Assembly (NCBI RefSeq): GCF_026914185.1
Contig: NC_070558.1
Coordinates: 3,720,001-3,784,000 of the forward strand
Origin: Puccinia triticina
Taxonomy: Eukaryota > Basidiomycota > Pucciniomycetes > Pucciniales > Pucciniaceae
Length of the DNA stretch: 64,000 nt
Direction: 5' to 3'
The stretch's first letter is position 1. The number at the start of each line of letters is the position of its first letter. Below are positions 10,928 through 23,088 of the stretch, in pieces. Below the pieces are notes generated by a model, which saw only the letters and a program-made list of their open reading frames with translations, had not been told where the DNA came from and made no database searches. Both the position numbers and the translations under genes were made by a program.

Positions 10928-13510
10928 CTTTTGTTGCCGGACATTCTTACATACATGTATCGCGCCTGTTTTTTGTGGCGGACGGATCACTCTCCTCTGG
11001 GTTCTTTGTCCCCTTCGATTGCTTTTTTCTCCTGGGTTTGGTTGTTATTAGTAAGACAGACACGTGATGTACCGTATTCTATCATAAATATGAATTCTTG
11101 GCGGAGAGAATGCGGCCATGGGGTCGGGGACTGTGGGCCAAGGGGGCACTCGGATATTGGCTAGCCAGTGCGAGAAAAATGTGCTCTGCTGGGCCAGCTG
11201 GCATGGAGAGGGGAGAGGCTCAGTGCTCCTCCAAGCTCGGACAAGTCCGCAACGGCTGTTTGACAGCCTGCTTAGACCTGTGTGTAGCCGGGGCTTCTGG
11301 GCATAACTTTCGCATGGATGATCTCATAATCATGTGTCGTGTGGGCTTCTAATTTTTCTGCTTTGAGGACATGATGGATCAGCTGACAATCATGGTTTCT
11401 TTGGCTTGGGTGTGCCAGATTTCAAGTCACACCCATCTCTCTTATTGCCATTTAACAGTGTCACTTTGGGTTGTTCGAGGGAGAGTGCATAAACTCAGAG
11501 TCAGAGGTTTTCCTAATGCTATCACTTCTGCTATGTAGTAAAGAGGGGTACAAAAGACCTATGTAAGCTGCCGCATGCTTGTAGATTTTTCTTACGGACT
11601 TTCAGGACTCTCATACATTTTTACGCTCCCTTTGGCACCAATATACAGCCAAACTCAAAAAGATTGCGGGACTGTTAGGCTGAAAATATTTTTTCCATTT
11701 CAGCCACAGGCCTGTACAGCATTCAAAACCTCTTTGGGCGGCTGGGTTGGCTCGACAAGGGTGCCGTGTTGGCCACGGGGCAGGGGAGGGGGGCATGCAG
11801 CAAAGGGTCTGATTGAATTAAAATTGCTCCAGGATTCCAATGGTGCAACCCTTGAGGCCCCAAAGTAAAAAAAGGAAGTAGCAATTTTCTTGTGATCACA
11901 TTACTGTATGCTGCCTGTCATACAGGGGCTATACAGCTTTGAGTCAGCAGTCCAAAAGTTGGGCCGACCTGACTGCAAGCTTTTCAAGTTTGGCTGTATT
12001 AATCACTGATTAATTCAATAAAAGATAAAACACCTAAAACCCAGCATACATTTTTCTCTTGGCAAGGCAAGCCATTTATCTCATTTTATTAGGCCATCTT
12101 CAGCACCATCATAGCAACATTACACTTCATGTTGGTATTATGGTGCTGAAGATAGCTGATTCAGTGCAATCTGATAGCAACAATGAAGATGACAGTAGTG
12201 TAGGTTGCCTACAAAATTTTGGATGCTGTATGTTGAATGTTGTAGATTTTATTGAATCAATCAGCAAATATCTACATTGGGGCCAAACAGGGCCTTAGTT
12301 AATTCCCTTGGGCCTCCCTTCTGACAAAAAAATACCCGTTTAAGATCCACAGACTTCATGGTGGCAAATTTGAGGGGAATAGGGGGGTCCACAATAAGAC
12401 TTCCTGCTTCCTGCAACACAAAATTTGGTTGCTTGCAGGTGACTTCCTTGCTTAAAGTTAAGCCTGCAGTTCAAGCAAGAAATCATCCCAAGCAACCTCA
12501 TAGCAATAATTGCAACTGCTCAACCTGCTTCCCAGGTATCCTTATCTTGAACCTCCCTAATAAGCTGTGATGAAAAACAGGTTTTAATATTGAAACTAGA
12601 AACAAAACTGGATAAAAATGAGATTAGAATTTAAACAAAAAGACAAAATTTCACGGTCAGAGGAAGAAAGGTTAACCCACCAAGCCTGATTGGCCACCCG
12701 CATTGGTGCCAGGTTAGCTCAGGTTAACAAACAAAAGGTTTGATTTCAGCTTAGCGGTCACTAAATTTAGCAACCACTAACCTGAAATCAAACCTCTGGT
12801 GGGCCAATAGCCCTCATGGGTTTGTCAACCAGGAAGTTAACCTGGAAAAATGTGTTTGACACTAGTAGGTTAGCTAAACCGGGTTTGCTAACCTCAATTT
12901 TAACCAAACCAATGTGAATAGTCTAACCTCAAATGTGTATAATTGTTCCCTGTGTGAGGAGTGCTAGTACTGAATTGTCCATTATAAAAACACAAAATGC
13001 CCTCCTGCTGAATTCTATACATCATCTGCTTAATGTATTTTTCTACACCTTGAAATAATAAATTCAAGCCACTTATTCCAATTGGTGAAGCCTAAGGGCT
13101 GAATATCACTGCTGATATTGGGGGGGGGGGGTATAACTTAAAGAAATTTTAAGTTGGACATAGTTTTTCAACCATGCAATACATAATCCCTCAAATTTTC
13201 TCTTTTCTTTGTGATTTTATGTGCCCTCAAGCTAACAGAACTGGCTATCTGCAAAAAAGGAGTGTTTTGTGCCTCCAAAAGTGAAACCATCCTGAGCATA
13301 CACCCAGAACATGTGGGAGAAAGGTATGAAATTGATAAAAATCCATGTTTTTAGCCACCCACATACACAAGGGCTTTCCCGAGCCTGGCCTGGCCGGAGG
13401 AGAGTTTAACTTTCATTGGTAGAGGTGTAAACGGGAGTCTTGGGGATCTTGGTGCCCATGTGGTTGAGGTTTTTGCGTGCAAATCAGGTAATCTTTCACA
13501 GATTGCTGGA
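10928..13510. other. Intergenic, repeat-like, no gene seen
   Basis: Short ORFs only. The sequence TAGGGGGGTCCACAATAAGAC near 12380 resembles the GGGGGGTTCACAATA terminus of the 58.8-61.4 kb element, so a fragment of that family may lie here. A run of G occurs at about 13122-13131. Confidence 0.5.
12736..12795. repeat. Short inverted repeat
   Basis: Perfect 14-bp arms AGGTTTGATTTCAG (12736-12749) and CTGAAATCAAACCT (12782-12795) with a 32-bp loop, within a region of repeated GGTTAAC/GTTAACC words. It may be a small MITE remnant; function unknown. Confidence 0.6.
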
Positions 13511-14445
13511 CTAGGTCAAGTTAGCTGCAGTACAGTTCCGTGATGGTCGGAAGCGTATCGAGGCAAGACAAAAACTCGTCAAAACTAAATTTTCGTCGTT
13601 TTTCAATGGGGAAGGTGATTGGCCGAAAGTCACAAAAGCTATGACAGCTGTCTCGACAGAAAGTTGAGATCTAAAGCACCAAAGAAAGGAAAAGTAACGG
13701 TTAATGGGGCCCGCGGCATCAGCTGGCCATGGCATTGGAATTATTCCCGCGGACTGTTTGTTGCACGCTCCGACTGAGCCCTGACCGGCCATCCATGTCT
13801 GTTTTCTTGATGCTGGGCCAAGAATGCCACCATCGTCTTGTGATAATTTGATGGGTTGATCACTTAAATCTAAAAGCTCAGAAGTCAGATTTACTGGCGG
13901 GATATAGCTTGAGAAGCTCGTCACCTCTCGCGAGCCATGAGATGAAGACGATGTTCGACCTGATAACATTTTTATCGGGCAGAGTATTTAAGTCAAGGCT
14001 TCTGTCGGACTGTGGATATCAGGCGCATTCACATGGGTGTGTGGCTTGAAGTTGACTTCTGGATAGCCTCCAGTCTCGGATGGCCAGCGAAGCGAGCCCT
14101 CAAAGGCTGATATCAGGACGGAGTCTTGGACTTGATGAGCCTCTTGCCCATTTTATGACCGTTCTACTCAAGTCGAATGCATATCCCAGGGATGTGCTCA
14201 TGAGTGCTGCCCGCGGTGGCTCGAATGGGCTGAGAAAATCATCCGTCACAGCGGGTGAGGGAAGCGTTTGCTCAGTACCATCTCAAAACTCCCCGATATC
14301 TGGGCTGGGCCTGCGTCGCCCAGTTCCGTCGAGTCTCTTCCCAGACCAAACAGCCTCGTTGGAACACTTAAAACCTGCCATCCTTGAACCTTTTAATTTT
14401 TCCTCCGAGGCTATATTAAGTTGTCGATCTGGTGACCTCGCCTAA
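13511..14445. other. Two unsupported ORFs upstream of the RING/TRAF gene
   Basis: A minus ORF (13969-13511, 152 aa) and a plus ORF (14080-14445, 121 aa) are open and of mixed composition, but neither resembles a family I know and no splice pattern links them. The plus ORF ends about 170 bp before the ATG of the RING/TRAF gene and may be leader or promoter sequence. Confidence 0.25.
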
Positions 14446-14615
14446 CAACCCAGGACTGAGTTTCATGCGAAAAGGAAGGAAAGCCGGAACTCTCATAACC
14501 TTTCGTTGCAAGAGACCTTCGCCATCCCGACCCCACCCACCATTATTACATAGCGCCTTCCCAGCCTCAAAAGCTTGTTACCCCGGAAGAAGTCAAGAAC
14601 CTCACCTCTCTCAAC

Positions 14616-16567
14616 ATGAATCCATCATCTCCACAATCGATTTCCCATTCCACCGTAGCGCCAGACTCACCCACCCATTCTGCGGGCCTCTATAACTTCG
14701 AAGATGGTTACGACTACATCTCGGAACCCAATGAGAACCTGGTCTGTCCAATTTGCCGGTAAGAAATGTGGCCAACAAGCATCATTTCTCTGTTATTATC
14801 ACTCTTACACTGAGGGTTACAACACTATGGACCTCACATACTCGTTGCGGGTCCGGCTTCTCTCAAATATGTAGTTTTTCAACAAATGATCCGTGCGATT
14901 TGCCCTAGTGTCTCCCCGCCGGGTGTTGCCGTCATAATCTTTGTTTACTTGATATCGAATGATTCTTGCAAACTCACTTCTCATCTGTTTGTACTTCTTC
15001 CGTTTCCCGTCAATAGGAACCCGTTTATAGAACCAGTCATGTGTGAATCCACCGACCACATCTTCTGTCAATCCGTGAGTGAATGGCCAGTGTTTACCGC
15101 TCAACTATCTTGTCAAAACCCCGTTCATGGGTGCCATCTGTTTACATAAAACCGTGCCACCCCAGTGTAACAAACTTCGCGCTCACCATCCCATTTACCT
15201 TCGCTTTTCATCAGTGCCTTATCAAGTCACTGGAGGTCTCTGCAACATGTCCGATTGACCGACTGCCACTATCGCTCTCATTGATTGTGCCGGCCCCCAA
15301 GATCATCAACAAGCTTGTAGACGAGCTACTAGTGTCCTGTCCGCTCAAGTCCAAACTCGGCTGCTCCTTCGTCTGCCAACGGGACCTCGTCCTTAACCAC
15401 GTCCACACCCATCAGGCTCAACTTGATCATGTGGTTATCAATCCATCCCTTAATCCACAGCAACCCCAGGCTGCAGCACCATTGCTGGATTCAAACATTT
15501 TTCAGCGATCAGTACTTGACCATGTTAACTCAAAATCTGGCCTGTTACGCTTTCAATGGCTCAACAACCGGGCAACCTTGGTTTCCAAAGCTCAGGACCC
15601 AACCCAGGTGGTTAGCGTGCACACCCACACTTCATCCAACGTAACACGCACTGATCTTTGCTCTTGTCATAATCTAACTTCTATCTAGCGATCCGCTACC
15701 GATTTAACACGCAATGAATCCAAGTTAAGTCGCTGTCCATGGGAGAGATTTGGATGTTCTTTCATGGGCACACCTGAAGAAATTGCCCAGCAACATCTCT
15801 CTGTTGCTTCCGACGTGCCTGTCACGTCCGATGTCGCCCGCTGTCGGTTTGCCTCTATCCAAGAGATCATGTATTGGTTTGAACACCTGGAGGCAAGGAA
15901 CGTTGAGCTGAAGGGGCAGCTATCACAGTCCTTGGTTCAGCAGGGGCAACTCACCTCCGTCCTGGATAAACTCAAGGTCAGCTTCCGGCAGCTCTGGAGT
16001 TCCCAGAAGACGACTAGTGAGGGCGCAGCTTCGCCGCTGGTCACGGCTTCAGGGCCCTCTCGCCCTGGAGATCTGCACCGGGCTTCGATCCTCTCACGAC
16101 TAGAGATCCCAGATGGCTATCCGTCAGAGGCACCATCGCCTGAGCACTCGACGGAGGTCAGTCCGACGCACCATCTGAGCGATGATCCGCCCTCGACGAG
16201 CGGCTCCCGAATGGCATATGGCGTTAACGGTGCGCGTCTTCGCCGCTGCGATGACCACCCGGTCTCAGCAATGTGCGCGGGGCGGTGTGCCCAGTTCTAC
16301 AGCCCGATCGGCTCGCCCGCAAAGGTCAAAGTCAGGGTCAAGACTTTCCTCAGACGAGGCGAGATCCTCACGCCGACTACCGAAGAAATACCTCACGAGT
16401 TTCCCGACGCCAGCGCCGAGGCTCCTCTCCCCTCAAAAATTACAGCCACTCCTGCAGGCCTGGCTAGCCTCTCCAGCTCCCATTCTAGTCTTAAATCGGG
16501 ATCGCCCCCGGTCTCTGAAACCCACACTGACCCTAGTGACCTCCCTAAGAGAATCTCATGGTGGTAG
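14616..16567 (+). CDS. RING-type plus TRAF-type zinc-finger protein, four exons
   Basis: Probable E3 ubiquitin ligase or signalling adaptor; substrate unknown. Exons 14616-14758, 15017-15074, 15215-15607 and 15689-16567 join in frame, giving 490 aa. Three exons together build the RING: LVCPICR, NPFIEPVMC and DHIFCQS, then CLIKSLEVSATCPIDRLPLSL. TRAF-type zinc fingers follow: CPLKSKLGCSFVCQRDLVLNHVHTH and CPWERFGCSFMGTPEEIAQQHL, with a linker between them. A coiled coil lies in exon 4 (IMYWFEHLEARNVELKGQL onward). The C-terminal 200 aa are Ser/Pro-rich and probably disordered. Introns are 258, 140 and 81 nt with GTAAGA, GTGAGT and GTGGTT donors. The exon 3 frame stops shortly after its donor, which supports the third intron. 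It resembles TRAF-type E3-like proteins of fungi and slime moulds. Confidence 0.82.
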
Positions 16568-17077
16568 CACTTGTCTCCATCCATGACTTCGTCTCTTCTT
16601 CTTAACCCACGTTCATCGCCTCCCCCCTTCTATCTTGCCTGTTTCTCTCTCTCTCTGTTGTCTCCTCACAACGTCCTTGTTCCTCTTTCTCTTTCTTGCA
16701 CTGTTCTTGACATGTCTAAACTCTTCAAAAAAAAAAAAGAGAAAAAAAGAGAAAAAAATCTCCAATGGGGTGTCGTCCAAATAGCTTGCACACGCACACT
16801 AGCAGATTCGGATATGCCACCAATTTCCAGCTCCGGTGTTTTTTTGATTTCATGTCTTTGCTAGTATTTGAGGTATGGTGATAGGTAGCAAAGCATTGTT
16901 CATAAGAATGTATATATTGATATACATATTCTATGTGCTGTAAATAAACCAAAATCCATCAATTTTTTGCCCATTCTTGATCTCTCTTTTTATTTCTGGT
17001 AGCTTGCAAGCAAAATCTTGCCTACATTCACAATTAGCAAGGATCATGATAATGCATCTCTTAAATGGGACAGTTGT
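16568..17077. other. 3' flank of the RING/TRAF gene, no gene seen
   Basis: Pyrimidine-rich sequence after the stop is followed by an A-rich tract (about 16727-16757). No ORF of note. Confidence 0.5.
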
Positions 17078-18526
17078 CACCATGGGAGTTTGCTCAGCAC
17101 TTGCATGCAAGTGCCATCTCTGAACTCAGTTATAGATTTTGTTGGATCTCAATTAGATACTGGTTTGAAGGCAAGGTTCATTTCTGACACAACATATTCT
17201 TATATTAACTTGAACAACACTTGATGTATTGTATAATGAATGTGTAAAATGTATGCCATACCTATCCTGGAAACAAGGCCAATTTAATGATAAGGTTTAC
17301 TTGATCCTCAATCTTGACCAAAGTTCCTCATGTTTTGATGGTGATGATTTTTGACCTCTTTGTAAACACATACCCTGTTGGTTTCTCAGAAACTATTTTT
17401 ATATTGATTTTCAGGGTGCACACCAAAAATCTGCTAGTTTTTGTTAAATTGCTTCTATTACACATGGTTCAAACTTATGATGGAGTGTAGTGAGACTCTG
17501 GGAGGTCTGATTTGGCCCTGGTACTATGGTTTGACTTTGGCTTGCATTGACTGAGGGTCGCACTGTCACACAAACGTATAATGCGTGCGGGATTGTGTGA
17601 CAACTTGTGTCACACAAACGTACGCGCGTACGTTTGTGTGACACATTGTCCATCACAAAACAATATTGCGCCACACTGAGTGCCCCCACAGAACCAGGGG
17701 ATTCAGAGAACCATGACAAATTTTACTTGATTTTCATACATCTGTACATAAATCTCTTTGAGGAGATTTTCTTAAGTCATTCACAACCCCGTGTAATCTG
17801 AGGTCCCCCTGGACTTGTCCCAGAATTTGAACTCCCTGAGGAAAAACTTTAGCAGCTGAAGAATATTTTACACAAATTTAAACATGCATGGTGGTGTGTC
17901 ACATTTTTCATCACTGAGCCAACTGACACCAAGCTGAGCGCACATGCAGCACCACAGGCTTATCTGGACCCTTCACAAATTGTATGTAGTTTTCAGCAAT
18001 ATGTATGAATAAAATTTTAGGGAGATTTTATGAAGTCATGTCCAACTCCTAGTTAATATGAGGTTTTTTCCCATGGACTTTTCCCTGAGCTTCAGCTATG
18101 TTTTGAAAAACTTCAGCAACTGAAGAATGTGTCACACAAATGTACATGTGCATGTTTTTGTGACACTAACATACATAAAGATTTTTGGAATTTATGATAA
18201 ACACATGATAAATCCAAATATATCATTCTTGTGAAAAACTGCTTTTTTAAATTTTTCTGCGGTGTATTTGATATTGCTTTGCAAGGCAGTTTGAAATGTG
18301 TTCTCAAATAGTTCCAATAATACATAGAGTCAAGTTTGGGCTGGTTTTCAATCAAATTCAACCCTTTTTCAGCATTCCTTCAGCTCAATTGAGCATCATC
18401 TCAACATGAATTCATCATGACTTCAGTGTATTTTGAGGTTAATGTTACAGGATATATCTAACAGGGTTCTTAAACAATATTGTGCAATGGCACTTGCGTG
18501 CAAGTGCCAAGCAAACTCCCATGGTG
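17078..18526. mobile_element. Non-autonomous element bounded by 39-bp inverted repeats
   Basis: The left end (17078-17116) starts CACCATGGGAGTTTGCT and continues to CACTTGCATGCAAGTGCCA. The right end (18488-18526) is its reverse complement with a few changes (TGGCACTTGCGTGCAAGTG, then GCAAACTCCCATGGTG). The inner part of each end is itself palindromic. The 1.45 kb interior has no coding capacity but holds a perfect 40-bp palindrome and further copies of GTGTCACACAAAYGTA. A TIR-type DNA element is the simplest reading; the superfamily is unknown. Confidence 0.65.
17606..17645. repeat. Perfect 40-bp palindrome
   Basis: Both halves read TGTGTCACACAAACGTACGC outward from a centre at 17625/17626 with no mismatch. 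Partial copies occur at about 17566 and 18127. Extrusion as a cruciform is possible. Confidence 0.9.
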
Positions 18527-19780
18527 TGTGCTATGAGTAATAATAGCCCTGGGTGATTTTTCTCACAGCAACCAATACAAGAAAAACTCTAGAAACTGCC
18601 AGCAGTTGACATGTGGCATACTCCAGTGTAACTGCCATTGAAACTCTACATAACTACATCATGACCTTTCATCTAGCTTGTACAGCCTCTCCATCAACTG
18701 CACAAAGTGCGGGAGAGGCTTGTGTCTAAAACGTGCATGCTTGCGTGTCATGGTTGGGCTTCTGAGGTCCTTTTTGTTTGTAAAAATCATGTAAAATACA
18801 CACAACCACCCAGTGGATAATAATGTTGGGCAGAGTGTGCCCAAGATGGGGGTCTTTATCCCCATCAAGAAGGATTTTGAATTTTTCAAAAATTGTATGT
18901 GTAGGATTTTTTACCAGCCAATTTTAGTCCAACATGACTTTTTTTTTTTCTTTAAACCAAACATTCCTTATGTAATCAATAGAGGACAAGACTGTCATCC
19001 CAGGATGGTAAATAGAAAAAGTTTGGAGGAATTTTATGAAGGAGGGCTGCTGATTGAGAAGCCAAGAATCAACTTCAGTTCAATCTTGAAGAGTCAGATT
19101 TTCAGATTTTTGTGATCTTGCAAAAATTCCTGCTGGTCCAATTTTCAATATTTTCCTTTAAAAATTGGATGAGGAGGTCCGCACCATTCTCCTCTATCTC
19201 TGACCCAACTTTCCACCTACGTTAAGATGAATGTACAGGAGGTGCAGCCGTCCAAAAGCTGGCTACACCACGGGCGCACTTTCTTGAATTGGGACCATTG
19301 GCCCCACGGCTGAGCTCTTTGACTGTCTCACCAACCCCTCAGGTGTTGGCAAACTGGTGAGAAACCCCGGTTGGTGGCTCCACGGTGGTCAGACCGTTGA
19401 TCAACCGGTGTAGGGACTCCAAAGGGATGGATGAGGGGTAATTGAAGTTCCTTTGAGGGGGAGATAAGTTGTGAATAAGTTGAAAGCCTATTACAATTTA
19501 TGGGTGGTTTGAAAGACCTGCCCCTCTGATGGTACCATGCAAATAACCAAGAGTCTTGTAATCAATATTTAAATGGTGTGGCTGATTCCAAAGATAGCTC
19601 TTACTTTTGTAGAGTAATCTCTATCTGACCTAGATCACTTGCATCAATAGTTGTGGCAAATCTTTTGTAACTTGGTTTAAATGTGGTGAGCATGATAAGG
19701 TTTGATATATTTTGTAAAATTTGTGATGTTGAATTGCTGACCCTATGTTGTTATAATAATCTGTTACAAAGTAAATATAC
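18527..19780. other. Intergenic, AT-rich, no gene seen
   Basis: Only short ORFs without recognisable content; a T-run lies at about 18940. Confidence 0.5.
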
Positions 19781-20627
19781 GGTTGGGCTTTAGGCACACC
19801 AAAAAAATGCCAGATGCACGCCAAAAAAGGCGTGAACTCCAGACCACTCCAAGATTTTTGGAGTGGAGGATTGTTCACTCCAAAACCAGCCCCCATTTGG
19901 AGTGCCCAACCCGGCACTCCAGGCTGGTATGGGGTGAACACCCTGCCACACCAAAACCAGCCCCCCCTTGATGGCCAGTCTGCGCCGGCCATTGAGGGCA
20001 GTACACTTGATGACCAGTCTGCGCCGGCCATTGAGGGCAGTACACTTGATTACCAGTCTGCGCCGGCCACCAAGGGCAGTACACTCAATGAACTGCACAG
20101 GCCGGCCATCAAGGGCAGTACACTTGATTACCGGTCTGCACCGGCCACCAAGGGAAGTACACTCAATGACTGGCACAGGCCGGCCACCGAGGGCAGTACA
20201 CTCAATGACCGGGATAGAATGGTCATTGAGAGGGATCTGTCCTCTTGATGAACGGTCTATACCGCTCATCAAAAGGACAGATCCCTCTCAATGGCCGGTA
20301 CAGACCAGTCATTGAGAGGGATATATCCTCTTGATGACCGGTCTATGCCGGTAATCAAGAGGGGTGTGTCCGCTTGATGGCCGGCCTGTGCTGGTCATCA
20401 AGTATACTGCCCTTGGTGGCCGGCGCAGACCGTCCCTCAAGGGGGGGCTGGTTTTGGTGTGGCAGGGTGTTCACCCCATACCATCCTGGAGTGCCGGGTT
20501 GGGCACTCCAAATGGGGGCTGGTTTTGGAGTGAACAATCATCCACTCCAAAAATCTTGGAGTGGTCCGGAGTTCATGCCTTTTTTGGCGTGCATCTGGAA
20601 TTTTTTTGGCGTGCCTAAAGCCCGACC
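19781..20627. mobile_element. Fold-back element with about 195-bp arms and a hairpin-repeat core
   Basis: The left arm (about 19781-19975) begins GGTTGGGCTTTAGGCACACC. The right arm (about 20434-20627) is its reverse complement at high identity through the words ACGCCAAAAAAGGCGTGAA, TTTGGAGTGCCCAACC and GTGTGGCAGGGTGTTCACC. The core (19976-20433) is an array of hairpin units of the GATGGCCRGT...GGCCATCAAG type. Long ORFs here are by-products of the repeats. No transposase is present. Confidence 0.8.
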
Positions 20628-21600
20628 CTAAATAAATATATATATGGGTTGGATGTTGGATGTTGGTTGGTTAGTTGTTGGTTCTACCACTGTTTCTTCA
20701 ACACACACTAAAGTTCTCTAAACTACTCCACTACTAATAACCACAATAAACAGAAATTCCTAGGCTGCTAAAAACTAAAACTAACCACAGTGACCAAAAC
20801 TCTATAGGCTGATCCTAACTAAACTAACTAACCACTTGTGACCAAACCTCTGTAGGCTGATGGGAAAAAAAAAGGAAAAATATAGTGGGGAGAGGCCCTC
20901 CTTTTATGTTGGAGGAGGAGGGATTTCTGCTGCAGGAAGCTCCTTGTGAGGGATTTCTGCTGCAGGGGTTCTCACCTACACTGCCTTGCTACACAGCCAC
21001 AAATACAAACAACACAGCTTTGCTGTGCTAGATACACTTTAAATCCACAGCCAAACATCTATGATATACAAACTAACAAACAACTACACATCCTTCAGCA
21101 GGAGATTTCTGTGAATGCTGGACCAGATACACCCTATCTCCACCTCCAAACAACACAGCCTGCCAATAGGCTCCTCCTTAAACAAACAAATACACAGCCT
21201 TCAGCCAAAGACACTGTGAAGGCTGTGTTAGATACCTTCTAACTCCACCTCCAAACAACACAGCCTCCTGATAGAATCTTCCATGAACAAACAAATACAA
21301 AGACTCCAGCCAAGATGCTGTGCAGCCTGTGTTAGATACCTTCTAACTCAACCTCCCAAACAATGCAGCCTCCTGATAGACTGTTCCATGACCCAGCACC
21401 TGCCTAGAATGCAAGTACCCTTGCCCATCCAGAATTATGGGGTTCTGGGCTCTCATCCTCTTCCTCCTGTTACTTCCTTCCTTCCTTCCCCCTGCACACT
21501 CCTTCCTTCTGTTCCCCTGTTGAGACAAATTCCTATGTATCATTTCTCTTCCTTATTTGGTCCATGTTGCCTAGTGTTGCTGTAACTGAATTGTCACAAT
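20628..21600. other. Intergenic with local repeats, no gene seen
   Basis: Contains degenerate repeats of a word like CCACCTCCAAACAACACAGCCT with TGATAGA (about 21140, 21247, 21350), suggesting an ancient tandem duplication of about 100 bp. No coding content is recognised. Confidence 0.5.
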
Positions 21601-21764
21601 GCTACTGTATGATTTTTGACATTGACACAGGAACAGAACACCACACTGGTTGCTTTTAAACCAAAGACCAAAAGGATTGAGCTGTGAATTGCCCACAGCT
21701 GTTGGCAAATTTGCTTTTGCCAGCACCAAGGCTTGAACTGGGGTCGGCTGCCCCCAGTACAGTC

Positions 21765-21890
21765 ACTGGACAGATACATTGGTACCCCCAATAGCTCATT
21801 CCAGAAGGCCAACCCACAAACTTGAAGTCATGAGGATTCAAGAATGAGTGTGTAAAATGACTTCAGAAGAATGAATGTAACAAAATAAAA
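21765..21890. repeat. Inverted copy A of a 125-bp repeat
   Basis: Reverse complement of 24495-24615. Shared words include CATGACTTCAAGTTTGTGGG and CATTCATTCTTCTGAAGTCA. The pair faces inward across 2.6 kb and encloses an LTR, a hairpin array and a Helitron-like end. Confidence 0.8.
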
Positions 21891-22009
21891 AGTATTTGGA
21901 AAAACAAAAAAATTACAAAATTCCTTGCATCAAATGATGATTTTGGAAACTCTTCAATACTATTCCAAAAAAATAATGAACAATCAGAATCAATAGACTG
22001 AAATGTGAA

Positions 22010-22460
22010 ATCCAAGTTTATTAAAATCACAGAAACACAGAAGGCAAGATCAAAGTTTTTGCCTCTGCTCATTAGCAAAAATCCCATAAAAGTTTGGATT
22101 AATCCCCAAACACCCCGGAGGGCACCTTGGATTGACCCTCCAGCCTGTGCCGGAGCAACAGGCAAAAAAAGGTTGGTCAAAAATGTAATCAAGGAGGCCC
22201 TAATCAAGTGATTAGTGGGCTCCAGGGAGGGGGTGGGACGAAACCAGATCCCCTGGGGGGACAAACAGCTTCCCTCACACCCTTTAAGTATCCAACCCAG
22301 CTGCACAAGACCTGGGTCCTCATGCTTTGCACCCTGAGCACCTCAACTTTGGTTGCCAGGGCCCTGTGCCTGGGCAGACACAATGCTGGCCTGTACACAC
22401 TTGTCCGAGTGGTTACAGGTCAGCTGGAGGGTAAAAAGGGGACTCAGTTGTCAGTACATA
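22010..22460 (-). mobile_element. LTR fragment, family 2, copy A
   Basis: Shares with 35945-36480, 39705-40190 and 53955-54275 the block CCAGGGAGGGGGTGG...CCCCTGGGGG, a TATTTAAAG/TATAAGG box and the end TGTGGATTTAAKAAACTTGGAT (here as its complement near 22010). It is a solo or truncated LTR; no internal domain is adjacent. Confidence 0.65.
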
Positions 22461-22482
22461 TGCAGTAAAGTTAAATGTCTAT

Positions 22483-23088
22483 GACCGATCTGGACCAGTC
22501 ATCAAGGGGACTCACATCTCCGCTTGATGACCGGTCTGTACCGGTCATCGGGACTCACATCTCCTCTCCATGAACGGCCTTTGCCGGTCATCGAGGAGAC
22601 ACATCTCCGCTTGATGACCGGTCTTTGCCGGTCATCAAGGTGACTCACATCTCTGGATGACCGGTCAGACCGGTCATCGAGGGGACTCACATCTCTCAAT
22701 GACCGGTCTGTGCCGGTCATTGAGGGGACTCACATCTCCTCTTGATGACCAGTCTGTGCCGGTCATCGAGGGGACTCACATCTCCTCTCAATGACCGGTC
22801 TGTGCCGGTCATTGAGGGGACTCACATCTCCTCTCAATGACCGGTCTGTGCCAGTCATTGAGGGGACTCACATCTTCTCTTGAGACAGGTCTTTGCCAGT
22901 CATCGAGGGGACTCACATCTCCTCTTGATGACCGGTCAGTCCAGTCATCGAGGGGACTCACCACCTCTCGATGACCGGTCAGACCGGTCATCAAGGGGAC
23001 TCACCACCTCTTGATGACTGGTCAGACCGGTCATCGAGGGGACTTACCACCTCTCAATGACCAGTCAGACCGGTCATCAAGAGTAGAT
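22483..23088. repeat. Tandem hairpin-unit array (about 13 units of about 46 bp)
   Basis: Each unit is an imperfect palindrome, typically TTGATGACCGGTCTGTACCGGTCATCGAGG with either wobble or full pairing, separated by the linker GGACTCACATCTC or GGACTCACCACCTC. Left arms with TCAATGACC tend to pair with GGTCATTGA, and those with TTGATGACC or TCGATGACC with GGTCATCAA or GGTCATCGA. No coding function is evident. Confidence 0.9.

Noticed and set aside
22483..23088. CRISPR array
   Set aside because: Eukaryotic context, units diverge, linkers are repeated rather than unique, and no cas genes exist.
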